DNA of 64,000 nucleotides from Monoplex corrugatus (Eukaryota > Mollusca > Gastropoda > Littorinimorpha > Ranellidae), in the NCBI GenBank assembly GCA_030674185.1, contig JAPXFY010000026.1, forward strand, positions 45,620,193 to 45,684,192, read 5' to 3'. The translations under genes and the position numbers were made by a program. The notes beneath the pieces were generated by a model. It ran no database searches. It saw only the letters and a program-made list of their open reading frames with translations, and was not told where the DNA came from. This document shows positions 46,621 to 58,011 of the stretch, piece by piece. Positions within the stretch are counted from its first letter, which is position 1. Every line of letters starts with the position of its first letter.

Positions 46621-47878
46621 AAAAAAAAATCCGAATAATAATTGAAAAAAACCAACACTGTCGGAATTATATCGTAATAGCAGAAAAAGACATCCGCTCA
46701 GCTCACATTTAAAACGAATATTAAATGGAAATCCGATGTTTTCAATCAGCGTGTCTAACTCTACATTTTCACTGACACGTGACCTTTTCAGGGCACGATC
46801 TTCTCAGAATCAAATCATAATAAAACACAGAACGTCAGCACACATTTTGAACGAGAGCAAAATTAAAATGAATCTGACAATTTCTTTTTCTTTTCTTTTC
46901 TTCTTTTTTTTTTTTTTTTTTCTTCTTTTTTTCCCCCCATTCTGTGTCGCTGTGTCTTCATATTGATTGAAACCCCTCTAGTTGCACTGTTCTGAAGCGG
47001 CGAGAAAGACATACAACGACACTCTCATACAACAGCTCTCTCTCTTCTCTTTCTCTCCCTTCTCTTTCTCAATGCACCTTTACTGCTGCTGCTACTACAA
47101 CTACCGTTATAGTTATTATTGTTGTTATTGTTTGGGGTTGACATGCTTGTTATTGGTTTTTGTTGGGTTGACATGCTGTTATTGTTTGGGGTTGACATGT
47201 TGTTATTGTTTGGGGTTGACATGTTTGTTAATTGTTTTGGGGTTGATATGTATCTACTTTACATATCTCTGCCTTTATCTCTTATGCTTTTGCAAAGGAC
47301 TGGATCAACTGACATGCACAAGTCATCTTTCAGTACACAGCATTTTTACTTCTCTGTCACTGTGCGTGCTATGGTTTATCTGTTTTAATATGCATATTTC
47401 AGATGTGTAGAGTAGCTGGAGCAGGTCTAGTGGGACCTAATGCCACTATCCTGGAGTAACAAAAAGTGTTTTATGTTTGAAGTTGAAAGTCTGTCTCCAG
47501 GGGTCAGCCCTCCCCCCCCCCCCCCTCCAGAAAAACAACAACAACAACAACACAAAACATATAATAGTCATACGCAGATACGCATACAAATATATGTATA
47601 TCTACACATATCTCTATCTATCTATACATATCTATATCTTATCTTCTGTCTGTCTCTCTGTCTGTTTGTTCCCCTCCTCTTCTTTTTAATGTTATATATG
47701 TCTTGTTCTCTCTTTTTTATTTGTGTAATTTTCAATGTTATTGCTGCTTTTTTAAATAAGCTGTTTCGTTTGGGCTGATGTAAATGGATGCTGTCATTTT
47801 CAATGTTATTGCTGCTATTTTGAAATGAGCTGTCTTGTTTGGGCTGATTTCTCTAAAAGGTATTGAATCCTCCTCGCC

Positions 47879-47880
<2 letters not shown>
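46621..47880. other. Unassigned, with a 25-35-bp GGGGTTGACATG repeat
   Basis: GTTATTGTTTGGGGTTGACA recurs about 5 times between 47125 and 47245 with small indels. Poly-C lies at 47511-47525. A roughly 60-bp direct repeat (AATGTTATTGCTGCT and GGGCTGAT) occurs at 47732-47780 and 47800-47850. No gene is recognised. Confidence 0.6.

Positions 47881-47949
<69 letters not shown>
47881..47949. repeat. (CT)n then (TA)n
   Basis: CTCTCT 47881-47914 and TATATA 47915-47949; the latter is the insertion target of the next element. Confidence 0.95.
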
Positions 47950-48212
47950 CAGGGGGGGGGGGGGGAGGCAAAAGTAGGTATACAGTTATGAAAAAAGAAA
48001 ACACGTACAATACAGTGAATACTCATTGTATTTATTATACAAACAAATGAATATTGCATATACATGTAATAACAAGCACAGCCTTAATCCCTCACTGAAA
48101 ATATCGAAAATAAGGCCAACTAACTTAATGTGCTAATAATTTTAATGAATTAAGCATTATAATATAATAATGATGTGATACCTACCGTATACCTACTTTT
48201 GCACACCCCCTG
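47950..48212. mobile_element. 263-bp mariner/Tc1-like MITE inserted in (TA)n
   Basis: Left end CAGGGG..., poly-G, GGCAAAAGTAGGTATAC; right end (complement) CAGGGGGTGTGCAAAAGTAG, GTATAC. Flanks are TA on both sides, within TATATA and GTATACACAC. The interior is AT-rich and non-coding. The left inverted repeat has gained about 7-8 G. Confidence 0.85.
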
Positions 48213-48252
48213 TATACACACACACACACATACACACACACACACACACATA

Positions 48253-48323
<71 letters not shown>

Positions 48324-48480
48324 ATCCCGTTCCTCCCTTCCCTCTTGCTATTTGGAAGAAGAAATACTAGGCTAAAAGATATCAAATTCATTTTGGATTG
48401 TTGTCAATTTATTTATACAAGTATATAACTGCGATTGTATTCACTGGTTTCCATTCCCATTTAAACCCATAAGATTAATT
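48213..48480. repeat. (CA)n and long (TA)n
   Basis: CA 48217-48250 and TA 48251-48309 with one TTA phase slip, then (TG)n. Positions 48340-48480 show nothing. Confidence 0.9.
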
Positions 48481-49180
48481 ATCCATCTATCGATTAACTG
48501 ACTGACTGAATGACTGATTGATTGACAGTCAGGCAGTCACTTAAAATCAAGGTTCCAGTTTTAATCATCAAACCAGCCATTGATTGTTTGACTGATTCAG
48601 CCAAGCCAGACACTTAAAATCAATACCCCACATTTAAAATCCAATCATTAAACCACCGTCTGACTGACTAACTGATAGACTGATTCAGCTACTCTCTCGC
48701 TCTGCCCCCCCCCCCCCCCCCAACTCCTATTCAATATCACGAGAATGACAAACACGGCCACAAGGTGGCGCCAGTGAAGCATACGCGTCTCACTTCCTGT
48801 TGATCAGCTTTTCCGGCCTTCCAACCGAGGAGTGCACTTCCCAAGGGAGGTGATTTGCAGCTTGTTTACTACCCGTCACTTCTCGCCATATTACCACCTG
48901 CTACGCTTTTCTTCTGGGATCCTGGTGGCTTCCCGTTTCAGGGTGGGAACTGCCACAGTGTCTGGTCTCGGGATTAACTTTTGTCAAGAGTTTTTTTATC
49001 CTTGAGACAGTCGAGTCTGAGGGAGGGTTACTGAACTTGAAAGTTTGCTGCAGCTATTTGTGGTAGTTCTATTTGAGGTCAGTGAGCGATGGGCATGACA
49101 GTGGTGTGGTCTGGACACTGGCTTTCAAATGGGGAGGTGTGGATTTAAACCTGCTTGGGTACTGCCTAGCGGGTTGCTGT
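48481..49180. other. Unassigned; (GACT)n-like words and a possible SINE end
   Basis: Positions 48495-48690 are rich in TTGACTGACTGA and hold a near-duplicate of CACTTAAAATCAA (48538 and 48610). Poly-C lies at 48706-48721. Positions 49100-49155 (GTGGTGTGGTCTGGACACTG, GATTTAAACCTGC) could be a degenerate tRNA-type head. No exon was accepted. Confidence 0.4.
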
Positions 49181-49184
49181 TGTT

Positions 49185-49710
49185 ATTGTTGTTCAAAGCC
49201 CAGCCGACTGCGTAGAACCATATCAGGGCTATAACCAGTTCAAAACATACACAATACTTCAACAGGAAAAAAAGGAAAAGAAAATCAAGTACACATATCA
49301 ATGCATTCGCGCACATAATCTAAGGACATGCCCCTGGCGTTGATCACTCCGTCCAATTCATCGCACTGGGGAATACCTGAATACAAACTTAAACATAACT
49401 AAGGACACCAAAACATCTAAAAACGGGTTTAAATCACCTAAAGTTGCTTCCACATATCTCATGTCCCTAGAGCCAAAAAAAAGCACTAAACATATGTAAC
49501 CAATTATCAATCCTAAGAAAAAGTACGCAAGACTTTATCGAACACATACAGGTGAATGGACCAGCAAGGCATAAAATGACAAAGCAAAGAAGGAAGACAG
49601 AAATGAAGAGAGTGACAGAAAAGAGAAAATTTCTAGCACAGAGTTTCCAGAAGGTGGAAAATACTACTTGAACTGAAAGAGCCCCCGGCATCCCCACGGG
49701 GGGTTCCTGG
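49185..49710 (-). repeat. L2/CR1-like LINE 3' UTR, best uninterrupted copy
   Basis: On minus it runs from CCCCGTGGGGATGCCGGGGG to GCCCTGATATGGTTCTACGC, AGTCGGCTGGGCTTTGAAC and (AACAATA)n. It served as reference to show that the 17580-19625 copy is interrupted. Confidence 0.87.
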
Positions 49711-50021
49711 CGGGTAAAGGGTGGTATTGTTCCCATCAGCCAGGTCAATATGTGTGCAAATCTGCTAGTGCTTTACCCCTTTCGCGCAGAACAGGAAATA
49801 CGTACGTTACGGATTCTGTAAACCACGTTAGTGTTCGGTGGCTTATGGAAACAAAACAAAAATCATCCGGCACGCACACCCCTGAAAACGGTGTATGACT
49901 GTCTAACGACAGGCTAAAAAACAGCCATACTGGGTAAACAATTTGAGAGAGGGAAGGGAAGAGAGAGAGGGGAGAGAGGAAGAGAGAGACAGACAGACAC
50001 AAAGACAAAGAGACAGGCAGG

Positions 50022-50052
<31 letters not shown>

Positions 50053-50060
50053 CGAGAGAG
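49711..50060. other. Unassigned, ending in (GA)n
   Basis: GA-rich 49948-50060. Nothing is recognised before it. Confidence 0.5.
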
Positions 50061-50061
50061 A

Positions 50062-50310
50062 TAGTTTACTTGCAGAATCAATAATAAAGGCTGATGGACT
50101 CTCATGCCGACCCATGAGTAGGCATACTGGTCCTTTACCATCTGGTATTGGGTCTTCATGCAAGATAGGAGCCCAATCTTCTGCACGCGTTGCACGAGAT
50201 GGAGCACTACAGCCTTGGGGTCTGTTTCCAACAGCCCCTGTTCTGTTCATCAGCAGCTGTTCCGCTCTGTTCAATATGTGATTATGCCCTGCATGCACTG
50301 CTGTTCTCAG
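50062..50310 (-). pseudogene. LINE reverse transcriptase extreme C-terminus, beyond the 36-bp array
   Basis: On minus, after the array, the frames read TAVHAGHNHI and, further on, LVQRVQKIGLLSCMKTQYQ. The latter resembles the degenerate zinc-finger-like end (C-x-x-C-x-R-x-x-x-x-x-I-G-L-x-S-H) of LINEs found in many invertebrates, with cysteine and histidine changed. It is the downstream half of the ORF whose upstream half is at 53195-53385. Confidence 0.6.
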
Positions 50311-53192
50311 CTTAATCTGTTGTGGGTAATGTCTTGCTGTTGTCAGCTTACTGTGTTGTGGTTAATGTCTTGCTGTCATCAGCTTACTACGTTCTGTCGT
50401 CAGCTTACTGTGTTATGGGTAATGTCTTGCTGTCGTCAGCTTACTGTGTTATGGGTAATGTCTTTCTGTCGTCAGCTTACTGTGTTGTGGTTAATGTCTT
50501 GCTGTCGTCAGCTTACTGTGTTGTGGGTAATGTCTTTCTGTTGTCAGCTTACTGTGTTGTGGGTAATGTCTTTCTGTCGTCAGCTTACTGTGTTGTGGTT
50601 AATGTCTTGCTGTCGTCAGCTTACTGTGTTGTGGGTAATGTCTTGCTGTCGTCAACTTACTGTGTTGTGGTTAATGTCTTTCTGTCGTCAGCTTACTGTG
50701 TTGTGGGTAATGTCTTGCTGTCGTCAGCTTACTGTGTTATGGATAATGTCTTGCTGTCGTCAGCTTACTGTGTTGTGGGTAATGTCTTGCTGTCGTCACT
50801 TACTGTGTTGTGGGTAATGTCTTTCTGTCGTCAGCTTACTGTGTTGTGGGTAATGTCTTGCTGTCATCAGCTTACTGTGTTGTGGGTAATGTCTTGCTGT
50901 TGTCAGCTTACTGTGTTGTGGGCAATGTCTTTCTGTCGTCAGCTTACTGTGTTGTGGGTAATGTCTTGCTGTCGTCAGCTTACTGTGTTGTGGGTAATGT
51001 CTTTCTGTAGTCAGCTTACTGTGTTGTGGGTAATGTCTTTCTGTCGTCAGCTTACTGTGTTGTGGGTAATGTCTTGCTGTCGTCAGCTTACTGTGTTGTG
51101 GGTAATGTCTTTCTGTCGTCAGCTTACTGTGTTGTGGGTAATGTCTTGCTGTCATCAGCTTACTGTGTTGTGGGTAATGTCTTGCTGTCGTCAGCTTACT
51201 GTGTTGTGGGTAATGTCTTGCTGTCATCAGCTTACTGTGTTGTGGGTAATGTCTTGCTGTCATCAGCTTATTGTGTTGTGGGTAATGTCTTTCTGTTGTC
51301 AGCTTACTGTGTTGTGGGTAATGTCTTTCTGTCGTCAGCTTACTGTGTTGTGGGTAATGTCTTGCTGTCGTCAGCATACTGTGTTGTGGGTAATGTCTTT
51401 CTGTCGTCAGCTTACTGTGTTGTGGGTAATGTCTTTCTGTCGTCAGCTTACTGTGTTGTGGGTAATGTCTTGCTGTCGTCAGCTTACTGTGTTGTGGGTA
51501 ATGTCTTGCTGTCGTCAGCTTACTATGTTGTGGGTAATGTCTTGCTGTCGTCAGCTTACTGTGTTGTGGGTAATGTCTTGCTGTCGTCAGCTTACTGTGT
51601 TGTGGTTAATGTCTTGCTGTCGTCAGCTTACTGTGTTGTGGGTAATGTCTTGCTGTCATCAGCTTACTGTGTTGTGGGTAATGTCTTTCTGTCGTCAGCT
51701 TACTGTGTTGTGGGTAATGTCTTGCTGTCGTCAGCTTACTGTGTTGTGGGTAATGTCTTGCTGTCGTCAGCTTACTGTGTTGTGGGTAATGTCTTGCTGT
51801 CGTCAGCTTACTGTGTTGTGGGTAATGTCTTGCTGTCGTCAGCTTACTGTGTTGTGGGTAATGTCTTGCTGTCGTCAGCTTACTGTGTTGTGGGTAATGT
51901 CTTGCTGTCGTCAGCTTACTGTGTTGTGGGTAATGTCTTGCTGTCATCAGCTTACTGTGTTGTGGATAATGTCTTGCTGTCGTCAGCTTACTGTGTTGTG
52001 GGTAATGTGTCGTCAGCTTACTGTGTTGTGAGTAATGTCTTGCTGTCGTCAGCTTACTGTGTTGTGGGTAATGTCTTTCTGTCGTCAGCTTACTGTGTTG
52101 TGAGTAATGTCTTGCTGTCGTCAGCTTACTGTGTTGTGGGTAATGTCTTGCTGTCATCAGCTTACTGTGTTGTGGGTAATGTCTTGCTGTCATCAGCTTA
52201 TTGTGTTGTGGGTAATGTCTTTCTGTTGTCAGCTTACTGTGTTGTGGGTAATGTCTTTCTGTCATCAGCTTACTGTGTTGTGGGTAATGTCTTGCTGTCG
52301 TCAGCTTACTGTGTTGTGGGTAATGTCTTTCTGTCGTCAGCTTACTGTGTTGTGGGTAATGTCTTTCTGTCGTCAGCTTACTGTGTTGTGGGTAATGTCT
52401 TGCTGTCGTCAGCTTACTGTGTTGTGGGTAATGTCTTGCTGTCGTCAGCTTACTGTGTTGTGGGTAATGTCTTGCTGTCGTCAGCTTACTGTGTTGTGGG
52501 TAATGTCTTGCTGTCGTCAGCTTACTGTGTTGTGGTTAATGTCTTGCTGTCGTCAGCTTACTGTGTTGTGGGTAATGTCTTGCTGTCGTCAGCTTACTGT
52601 GTTGTGGGTAATGTCTTTCTGTCGTCAGCTTACTGTGTTGTGGGTAATGTCTTGCTGTCGTCAGCTTACTGTGTTGTGGGTAATGTCTTGCTGTCGTCAG
52701 CTTACTGTGTTGTGGGTAATGTCTTGCTGTCGTCAGCTTACTGTGTTGTGGTAATGTCTTGCTGTCGTCAGCTTACTGTGTTGTGGGTAATGTCTTGCTG
52801 TCGTCAGCTTACTGTATTGTGTGTAATGTCTTGCTGTCGTCAGCTTACTGTGTTGTGGGTAATGTCTTGCTGTCGTCAGCTTACTGTGTTGTGGATAATG
52901 TCTTGCTGTCGTCAGCTTACTGTGTTGTGGGTAATGTCTTGCTGTCGTCAGCTTACTGTGTTGTAAGTAATGTCTTTCTGTCGTCAGCTTACTGTGTTGT
53001 CGGTAATGTCTTGCTGTCGTCAGCTTACTGTGTTGTGGGTAATGTCTTGCTGTCGTCAGCTTACTCTGTTGTGGGTAATGTCTTTCTGTTGTCAGCTTAC
53101 TGTGTTGTGGGTAATGTCTTGCTGTCGTCAGCTTACTGTGTTGTGGATAATGTCTTGCTGTCGTCAGCTTACTGTGTTGTGGGTAATGTCTT
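50303..53192. repeat. 36-bp minisatellite, about 80 units (2.9 kb)
   Basis: The unit on plus is GTCGTCAGCTTACTGTGTTG followed by TGGGTAATGTCTTGCT. Units vary at few positions (CTTGCT or CTTTCT, GTCGTC or GTCATC or GTTGTC, GGGTAAT or GGTTAAT). Thirty-six is divisible by three, so frames stay open in three registers (the longest open frame is 646 codons) as repeats such as AYCVVGNVLLSS. A larger duplicated block is visible (about 930 bp offset). It lies inside a LINE coding region, not in a gene of its own. Confidence 0.96.
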
Positions 53193-53830
53193 CCCAGTTG
53201 GTGGTGTTGACAAAGTCGTCCTTCAGAGCTGCCTTGTATCGCTTTGGTGGTCTTCCCTGGTCACAGTATGCTGGCTTCAGCTCTCCATACCACAGCACCT
53301 TTAGGACGCTGGTTGTCTTCCATATGGACAACATGTCCTGTACAACGAAGCTGGCACTCCATGAATGAAAGCAACATTTGGTGAGGCATTCTTCTTCAGA
53401 CCTTAACGGCTGGCCACTCAGTCTTATCTCTGATGTACCTCATTATTCCAGCTTGGCACGAGTGAAAACTCGCTGACTGCTGAGCCATTCTTCTTCAGAT
53501 CCTAAAGGCTAGACATTCAGACTTACCTCTGATGTACCTCGTTATTTCAGCTTGGCATCAGTGAAAACTCAACACTTGGCGAGCCATTTTTCTTCACACC
53601 TTACAGGCTAGACACTCAGACTTACCTCGTTATTCCACCTTGGTACGAGTGAAAACTCAACACTTGGCGAGCCATTCTTCTTCACACCTTACAGGCTAGA
53701 CACTCAGTCTTACCTCGTTATTCCACCTTGGTACGAGTGAAAACTCAACACTTGGCGAGCCATTCTTCTTCACACCTTAAAGACTGAACATTCAGTCTTG
53801 CCTCGTGGTCTACCTCATTATACCGGCTCG
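53193..53830 (-). pseudogene. LINE reverse transcriptase C-terminal region with about 88-bp tandem copies
   Basis: On minus, 53385-53195 reads ECQLRCTGHVVHMEDNQRP, then after a one-base shift VLWYGELKPAYCDQGRPPKR, YKAALKDDF and NTTNWEDIT, the typical G-H-V-x-R-M ... Y-G-E-L ... R-P-x-x-R-Y-K ... W-E-D end of RTE/BovB-like LINEs. Upstream (53390-53800), four to five copies of an 80-90-bp block (GGCGAGCCATTCTTCTTCAC, CGAGTGAAAACTCAACACTT) are tandem duplications of the preceding coding part. Confidence 0.85.
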
Positions 53831-54130
53831 CCTGGATGCCTCATCAGCTCAGAGATTTTTAAGTGTGAAGGGGGAGGACCAATGTTTTTCAGCAAATGAA
53901 TTAAGGATAAGCGGACTTGTTGAGGATCAAATGCTCATGATGGATGTTCTCGAGACGGTCAATGGCACTGTAGATTCTCAGGGTAACACCCCCCCCCCCC
54001 CCCGCCTCTCTCCTCTCCCCCACACGTTCCCTTTCTCCCCACCCCACCAACTAATCATAATTAGATAGAGTGGTGTCAGCTGTCTAATTACTTAGCGACG
54101 TTCATTTGAAACTGGACGGCATTGAACAAA
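53831..54130. other. Unassigned with poly-C
   Basis: Poly-C lies at 53989-54003. No gene is recognised. Confidence 0.4.
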
Positions 54131-54139
54131 CTACCGTTT

Positions 54140-54450
54140 CCGGGTGTGATGATGATGATAGTAGTGGTGGTGGTGGTGGTGGTGTGTAGTAACGGTGATG
54201 GGAGACGGTGGTGACTGGTGGTGATTGTGGTTATGGTGGTGACAGTGGTGGTGACTATGGTATTAGAAGTGGTGACGGTGATGATGACAGCCGTGGTGGT
54301 GGTTGCAATAGAAATTGTGATGGTAAAGGAACGACGTTGTTTTGATAGTCGTGGTGGCGCTAAGAAACGAGAGAGAGAGAGAGAGAGAGAGAAGGAGACA
54401 GAGAAAGAGAGAGAGGAGTGTGTGTGTGTGTATGTGTGTGTGTGTGTGAG

Positions 54451-54493
<43 letters not shown>

Positions 54494-54590
54494 CGTGCGT
54501 GCGTGTACGTGTATCTGTGAGTGTGTTTCTACAAGCCTGTGTATTTGAGTGTCTGTCCGCACACACGAACGCACGCGCGCGCGTGATTCT
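54140..54590. repeat. (GGT)n, (GA)n, (GT)n series
   Basis: GGTGGT 54160-54300, GA 54368-54418, GT 54418-54500, GCGC words to 54590. Confidence 0.9.
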
Positions 54591-54980
54591 GACAGGAGAC
54601 ACAACGACACTGGTTTAATTGTCAGGACACCAGCCCACACACAAACAAAACTAGGAAGGGAGGAGGAGGAGGGGATGGTAGAGGGTGACAATGATAAGCT
54701 GTTCGAACATGAACTGATGCAGTCAAAGAAAAAAAAAAAAAAGGCCCTCGCAGTCCCCAAGACAAATCAACAATAATACGGCAAGACAACTCCTACATCA
54801 CAGAATGCATTTCTCTCCCCTTGTTTCCTAGTTACCAGAATTCATAACCGCCATTTTCTCCTACTCCGTAAAAACATTAGAGAAATCTTACTGTTGTTTT
54901 CCCCCTTCGCTTTATGCATTTAATTTTTGTTGTTGTTGTTGTCTTTGGTGCATCTTGAAACAGACCAGTTGGTCGAAAAA
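54591..54980. other. No recognisable feature
   Basis: Poly-A lies at 54728-54742; the rest is unique-looking. Confidence 0.4.
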
Positions 54981-55148
54981 TGAAGAGAGAGAGAGAGAGG
55001 GAGAGAGATAAAGAAAGAGAGAGAGACAGACAGACAGACAGACGGACACAGACAGAGAGAGAGAGACACAGACAGACAGACAGACGGACGGACAGAAAAG
55101 AGAAGAAGGCGTAATAATTCAAATGTATTTCGCTTCCCTGGAGTGTAG

Positions 55149-55232
<84 letters not shown>

Positions 55233-55323
55233 GTCAGAAAAAGAGACAGCGAGACAGACAAACAGACAGAAAAGGGAAGAAAGGCGTAATAATTCAAATG
55301 TATTTCGCTTCCCTGGAGTGTAG

Positions 55324-55418
<95 letters not shown>

Positions 55419-55435
55419 AGACAGACAGACAGATC
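54981..55435. repeat. Composite repeat: 50-bp core plus (GA)n plus (GACA)n
   Basis: The core GGCGTAATAATTCAAATGTA, TTTCGCTTCCCTGGAGTGTA occurs at 55108 and 55286, each followed by GGGGAAA, (GA)n of 50-60 bp and (GACA)n. Confidence 0.88.
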
Positions 55436-56135
55436 TAGATGGCTTTTTTCTCACTTAAAAATCAGACAGACAGGCAGACAGACACAGACCTGCATGGCTT
55501 TCTTCTCGATTAAAAATCAGACATACAGACAGACAAACAGACAGACAGACCGACCTGCATGGCTTTCTTCTCGATTAAAAATCAGACATACAGACAGACA
55601 AACAGACAGACGACCGACCTGCATGGCTCTTTTTTGCTTAAAAATCAGACAGACAGACCTGGATGTTTTGTTGTTTTTTTCGCTTAAAAATCAGACAGAC
55701 CTGGATGGCTTTTTTCTCGCTTAATAATCAGACAGACAGGACAGACAGACTGGAATGGCTTTCTTCTCGCTTAAAAATCAGACAATGCGATAGACAGACC
55801 GACAGACCTGCATGGCTTTCTTCTCGCTTAAAAATCAGACAAACCGACAGACAGACCGACAGACCTGCATGGCTTTTTCCTCGCTTAAAAATCAGACAGA
55901 CAGACAGACAGACCTGGATGGCTTTTTCCTCGCTTAAAAATCAGACAGACAGACAGACAGATCTAAATGGCTTTTTCTCGCTTAAAAATCAGACAGACAG
56001 ACAGACAGATATGGATAGCTTTTTTCTCGCCTAAACCTCAGACAGACAGACACACAGAGAGACTTGCATGGCTTTTTTCTCGCCTAAAAATCAGACAGAC
56101 AGACAGAGACAGAACCGGATGACTTTCTTCTGGTT
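55436..56135. repeat. About 50-bp minisatellite with (GACA)n, some 13 units
   Basis: The unit is ATGGCTTTTTTCTCGCTTAA, AAATCAGACAGACAG plus a variable (GACA)n and GACCTGC or GACCTGG. The last units drift into ACTTTCTTCTGGTTTCAAAA at 56118. Confidence 0.92.
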
Positions 56136-56360
56136 TCAAAATCAGAGGGACAGGCAGGCAGACAGACAGACAGACAGAACGACAGACAAGCTTGGATGTC
56201 TTTCTCATCACTTTAAAACAGTCAGCCCCAGCCAGCCAAACTGGAGAAACAGACAGACAGACAGACAGACAGAAAAATGGATTTCCTGGAGCTTCAAAAT
56301 CAGGTAATCGACAGAAAGATCCATCATGAGGAACCCCAGACAATATAGGGAAGGGGAGAG

Positions 56361-56405
<45 letters not shown>

Positions 56406-56454
56406 AGACAGACAGACAGACAGAGAGAGAGAGACAAGAGAGAGACAGAGAGAC

Positions 56455-56495
<41 letters not shown>

Positions 56496-56545
56496 AGACA
56501 GAAGAGTTAGCAAGAGAGAGAGAGAGAGAGGAAAGGGGGTGGGAG
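56136..56545. repeat. (GACA)n and (GA)n tracts
   Basis: GACA 56160-56182 and 56250-56272; GA 56360-56400 and 56465-56530. No gene is recognised. Confidence 0.9.
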
Positions 56546-57228
56546 GGCTGAATATTGGAAGCATACCTCATCTACTCAAAACAAGGCAATAGGCAGAATA
56601 ATCAATGCACAGGATGCACATTCACTCCCGCTCACACACAACACACACACACACACACACACACACAACACACACACACACATACTCACTCACACACAGA
56701 CACACACACACACTCACTCACACACAGACACACACGCAAAAACACACACACACACCACTCACTCACACAGAGAGAGGGGGGGGAGGGATAGTTAGCGAGA
56801 GAGAGACAGAGGGGGGAGGGATAGCGAGAGAGAGAGAGGGGGATAGTTTGCGAGAGAGAGGGAGAGAGAGAGTAAGCAAGAGAGAGAGAGGGGGGGGGGC
56901 GCTGAATATTGGAAGCATATCACATCTCTTCAAAACAAGGCAATGGGCAGAATAATCAACGCAGAAGATGCACACTCACTCCCGCCCACACACACACACA
57001 CACAACACACACACACACACCACACAACACACACACACTTTCTTACTTACTTACTTGCTGACAGACAGACAGACATACAGAGAGGAAGGGATAGCGAGAG
57101 AGAGAAAGAGAGAGGGGAGAGAGAGAGAGCGAGGGGGAGAGGACTGAATATTGGAAGCATATCTCATCTCTTCAAAACAAGGCAATGGGCAGAATAATCA
57201 ACGCAGAAGATGCACACTCACTCCCGCA

Positions 57229-57262
<34 letters not shown>

Positions 57263-57296
57263 CTCACTCACACACACGAAACACACTCACAAACAC

Positions 57297-57337
<41 letters not shown>

Positions 57338-57395
57338 GACAGACAGAGAGAGAGACACAGAGAGGACAGACAGACAGACAGACAGACAGAGAGAA
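56546..57395. repeat. Composite repeat: 85-bp core plus (CA)n plus (GA)n, three units
   Basis: The core CTGAATATTGGAAGCATA, CTTCAAAACAAGGCAATGGG, CAGAATAATCAACGCAGAAG begins at about 56548, 56902 and 57144. Each is followed by CACTCACTCCCGC, a CA tract and a GA tract of differing length. This is tandem duplication of a composite unit. Confidence 0.9.
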
Positions 57396-57870
57396 CCAAA
57401 ACATAATGCAATACAATGGTTCTGCCAATCAAGAATGTGATATAAAAACTACAACAGACAATCAGATGTTGTATTTCACACGGTGATCTTCAAGAAGCTT
57501 CAGCTGAAATGAAAGGCGCTTCGAGAACAACAGCACTTTTTTCAGAACATGGAAAACAGATTTTAAATATTTTCGGATAAAAGAATACAATGCACAACTG
57601 AAATGCAATTTGCGCACATTCAGAGAAAAATGGCAGCCATATCTATCCCTAGGTTTTGAAATGAAGCTTAATATAATTCTGTGATATATATATTCTCTAT
57701 GATCTCTATGGTAATGGAAAAGGAGGGGTGTGATGGGGGGCAGAATATGTTAACATAGTTATCTTATGTATCTGCTGTGTTATACATTTCTCCTATACAC
57801 TATTGACAGTAACGGTATTTCGAGCAGACTTTTTAATGATGTTTTCTCTATGACCTACATCATCATCATC
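57396..57870. other. No recognisable feature
   Basis: Unique-looking AT-rich sequence. Confidence 0.4.
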
Positions 57871-57945
57871 ATCATCATCATTCAGCCCTGATATGGCTCT
57901 ATGCAGTCAACTGGGCTTTAAACAAAAATGTCAATCATCGTCATC
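57871..57945 (+). repeat. Short L2-like LINE 3' terminus
   Basis: AGCCCTGATATGGCTCTATG, CAGTCAACTGGGCTTTAAAC lies between (ATC)n runs. Only the last 50 bp of the LINE is present. Confidence 0.75.
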
Positions 57946-58011
57946 ATCATCATCATCATCATCATTGGCCCTGCCTTATGACGTTGGAGATCATGGTCCT
58001 CCGTACTAATC
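57946..58011 (-). repeat. LINE fragment copy 4, 3' end (left of insertion)
   Basis: (ATC)n then GCCCTGCCTTATGACGTTGG, AGATCATGGTCCTCCGT, the same 3' end as at 7676 and 41632. The copy continues at 59734 after an insertion. Confidence 0.8.

Noticed and set aside
49903..50298. Possible exon with a 131-codon minus frame (HILNRAEQLLMNRTGAVGN)
   Set aside because: Better explained as the decayed C-terminus of the LINE continuing from 53.2 kb; the alternative frame gives the LINE end motif.
50322..53304. Open reading frames up to 646 codons in three frames
   Set aside because: They are produced by a 36-bp unit (divisible by three) lacking stops; there is no domain, and the region lies inside a LINE remnant.
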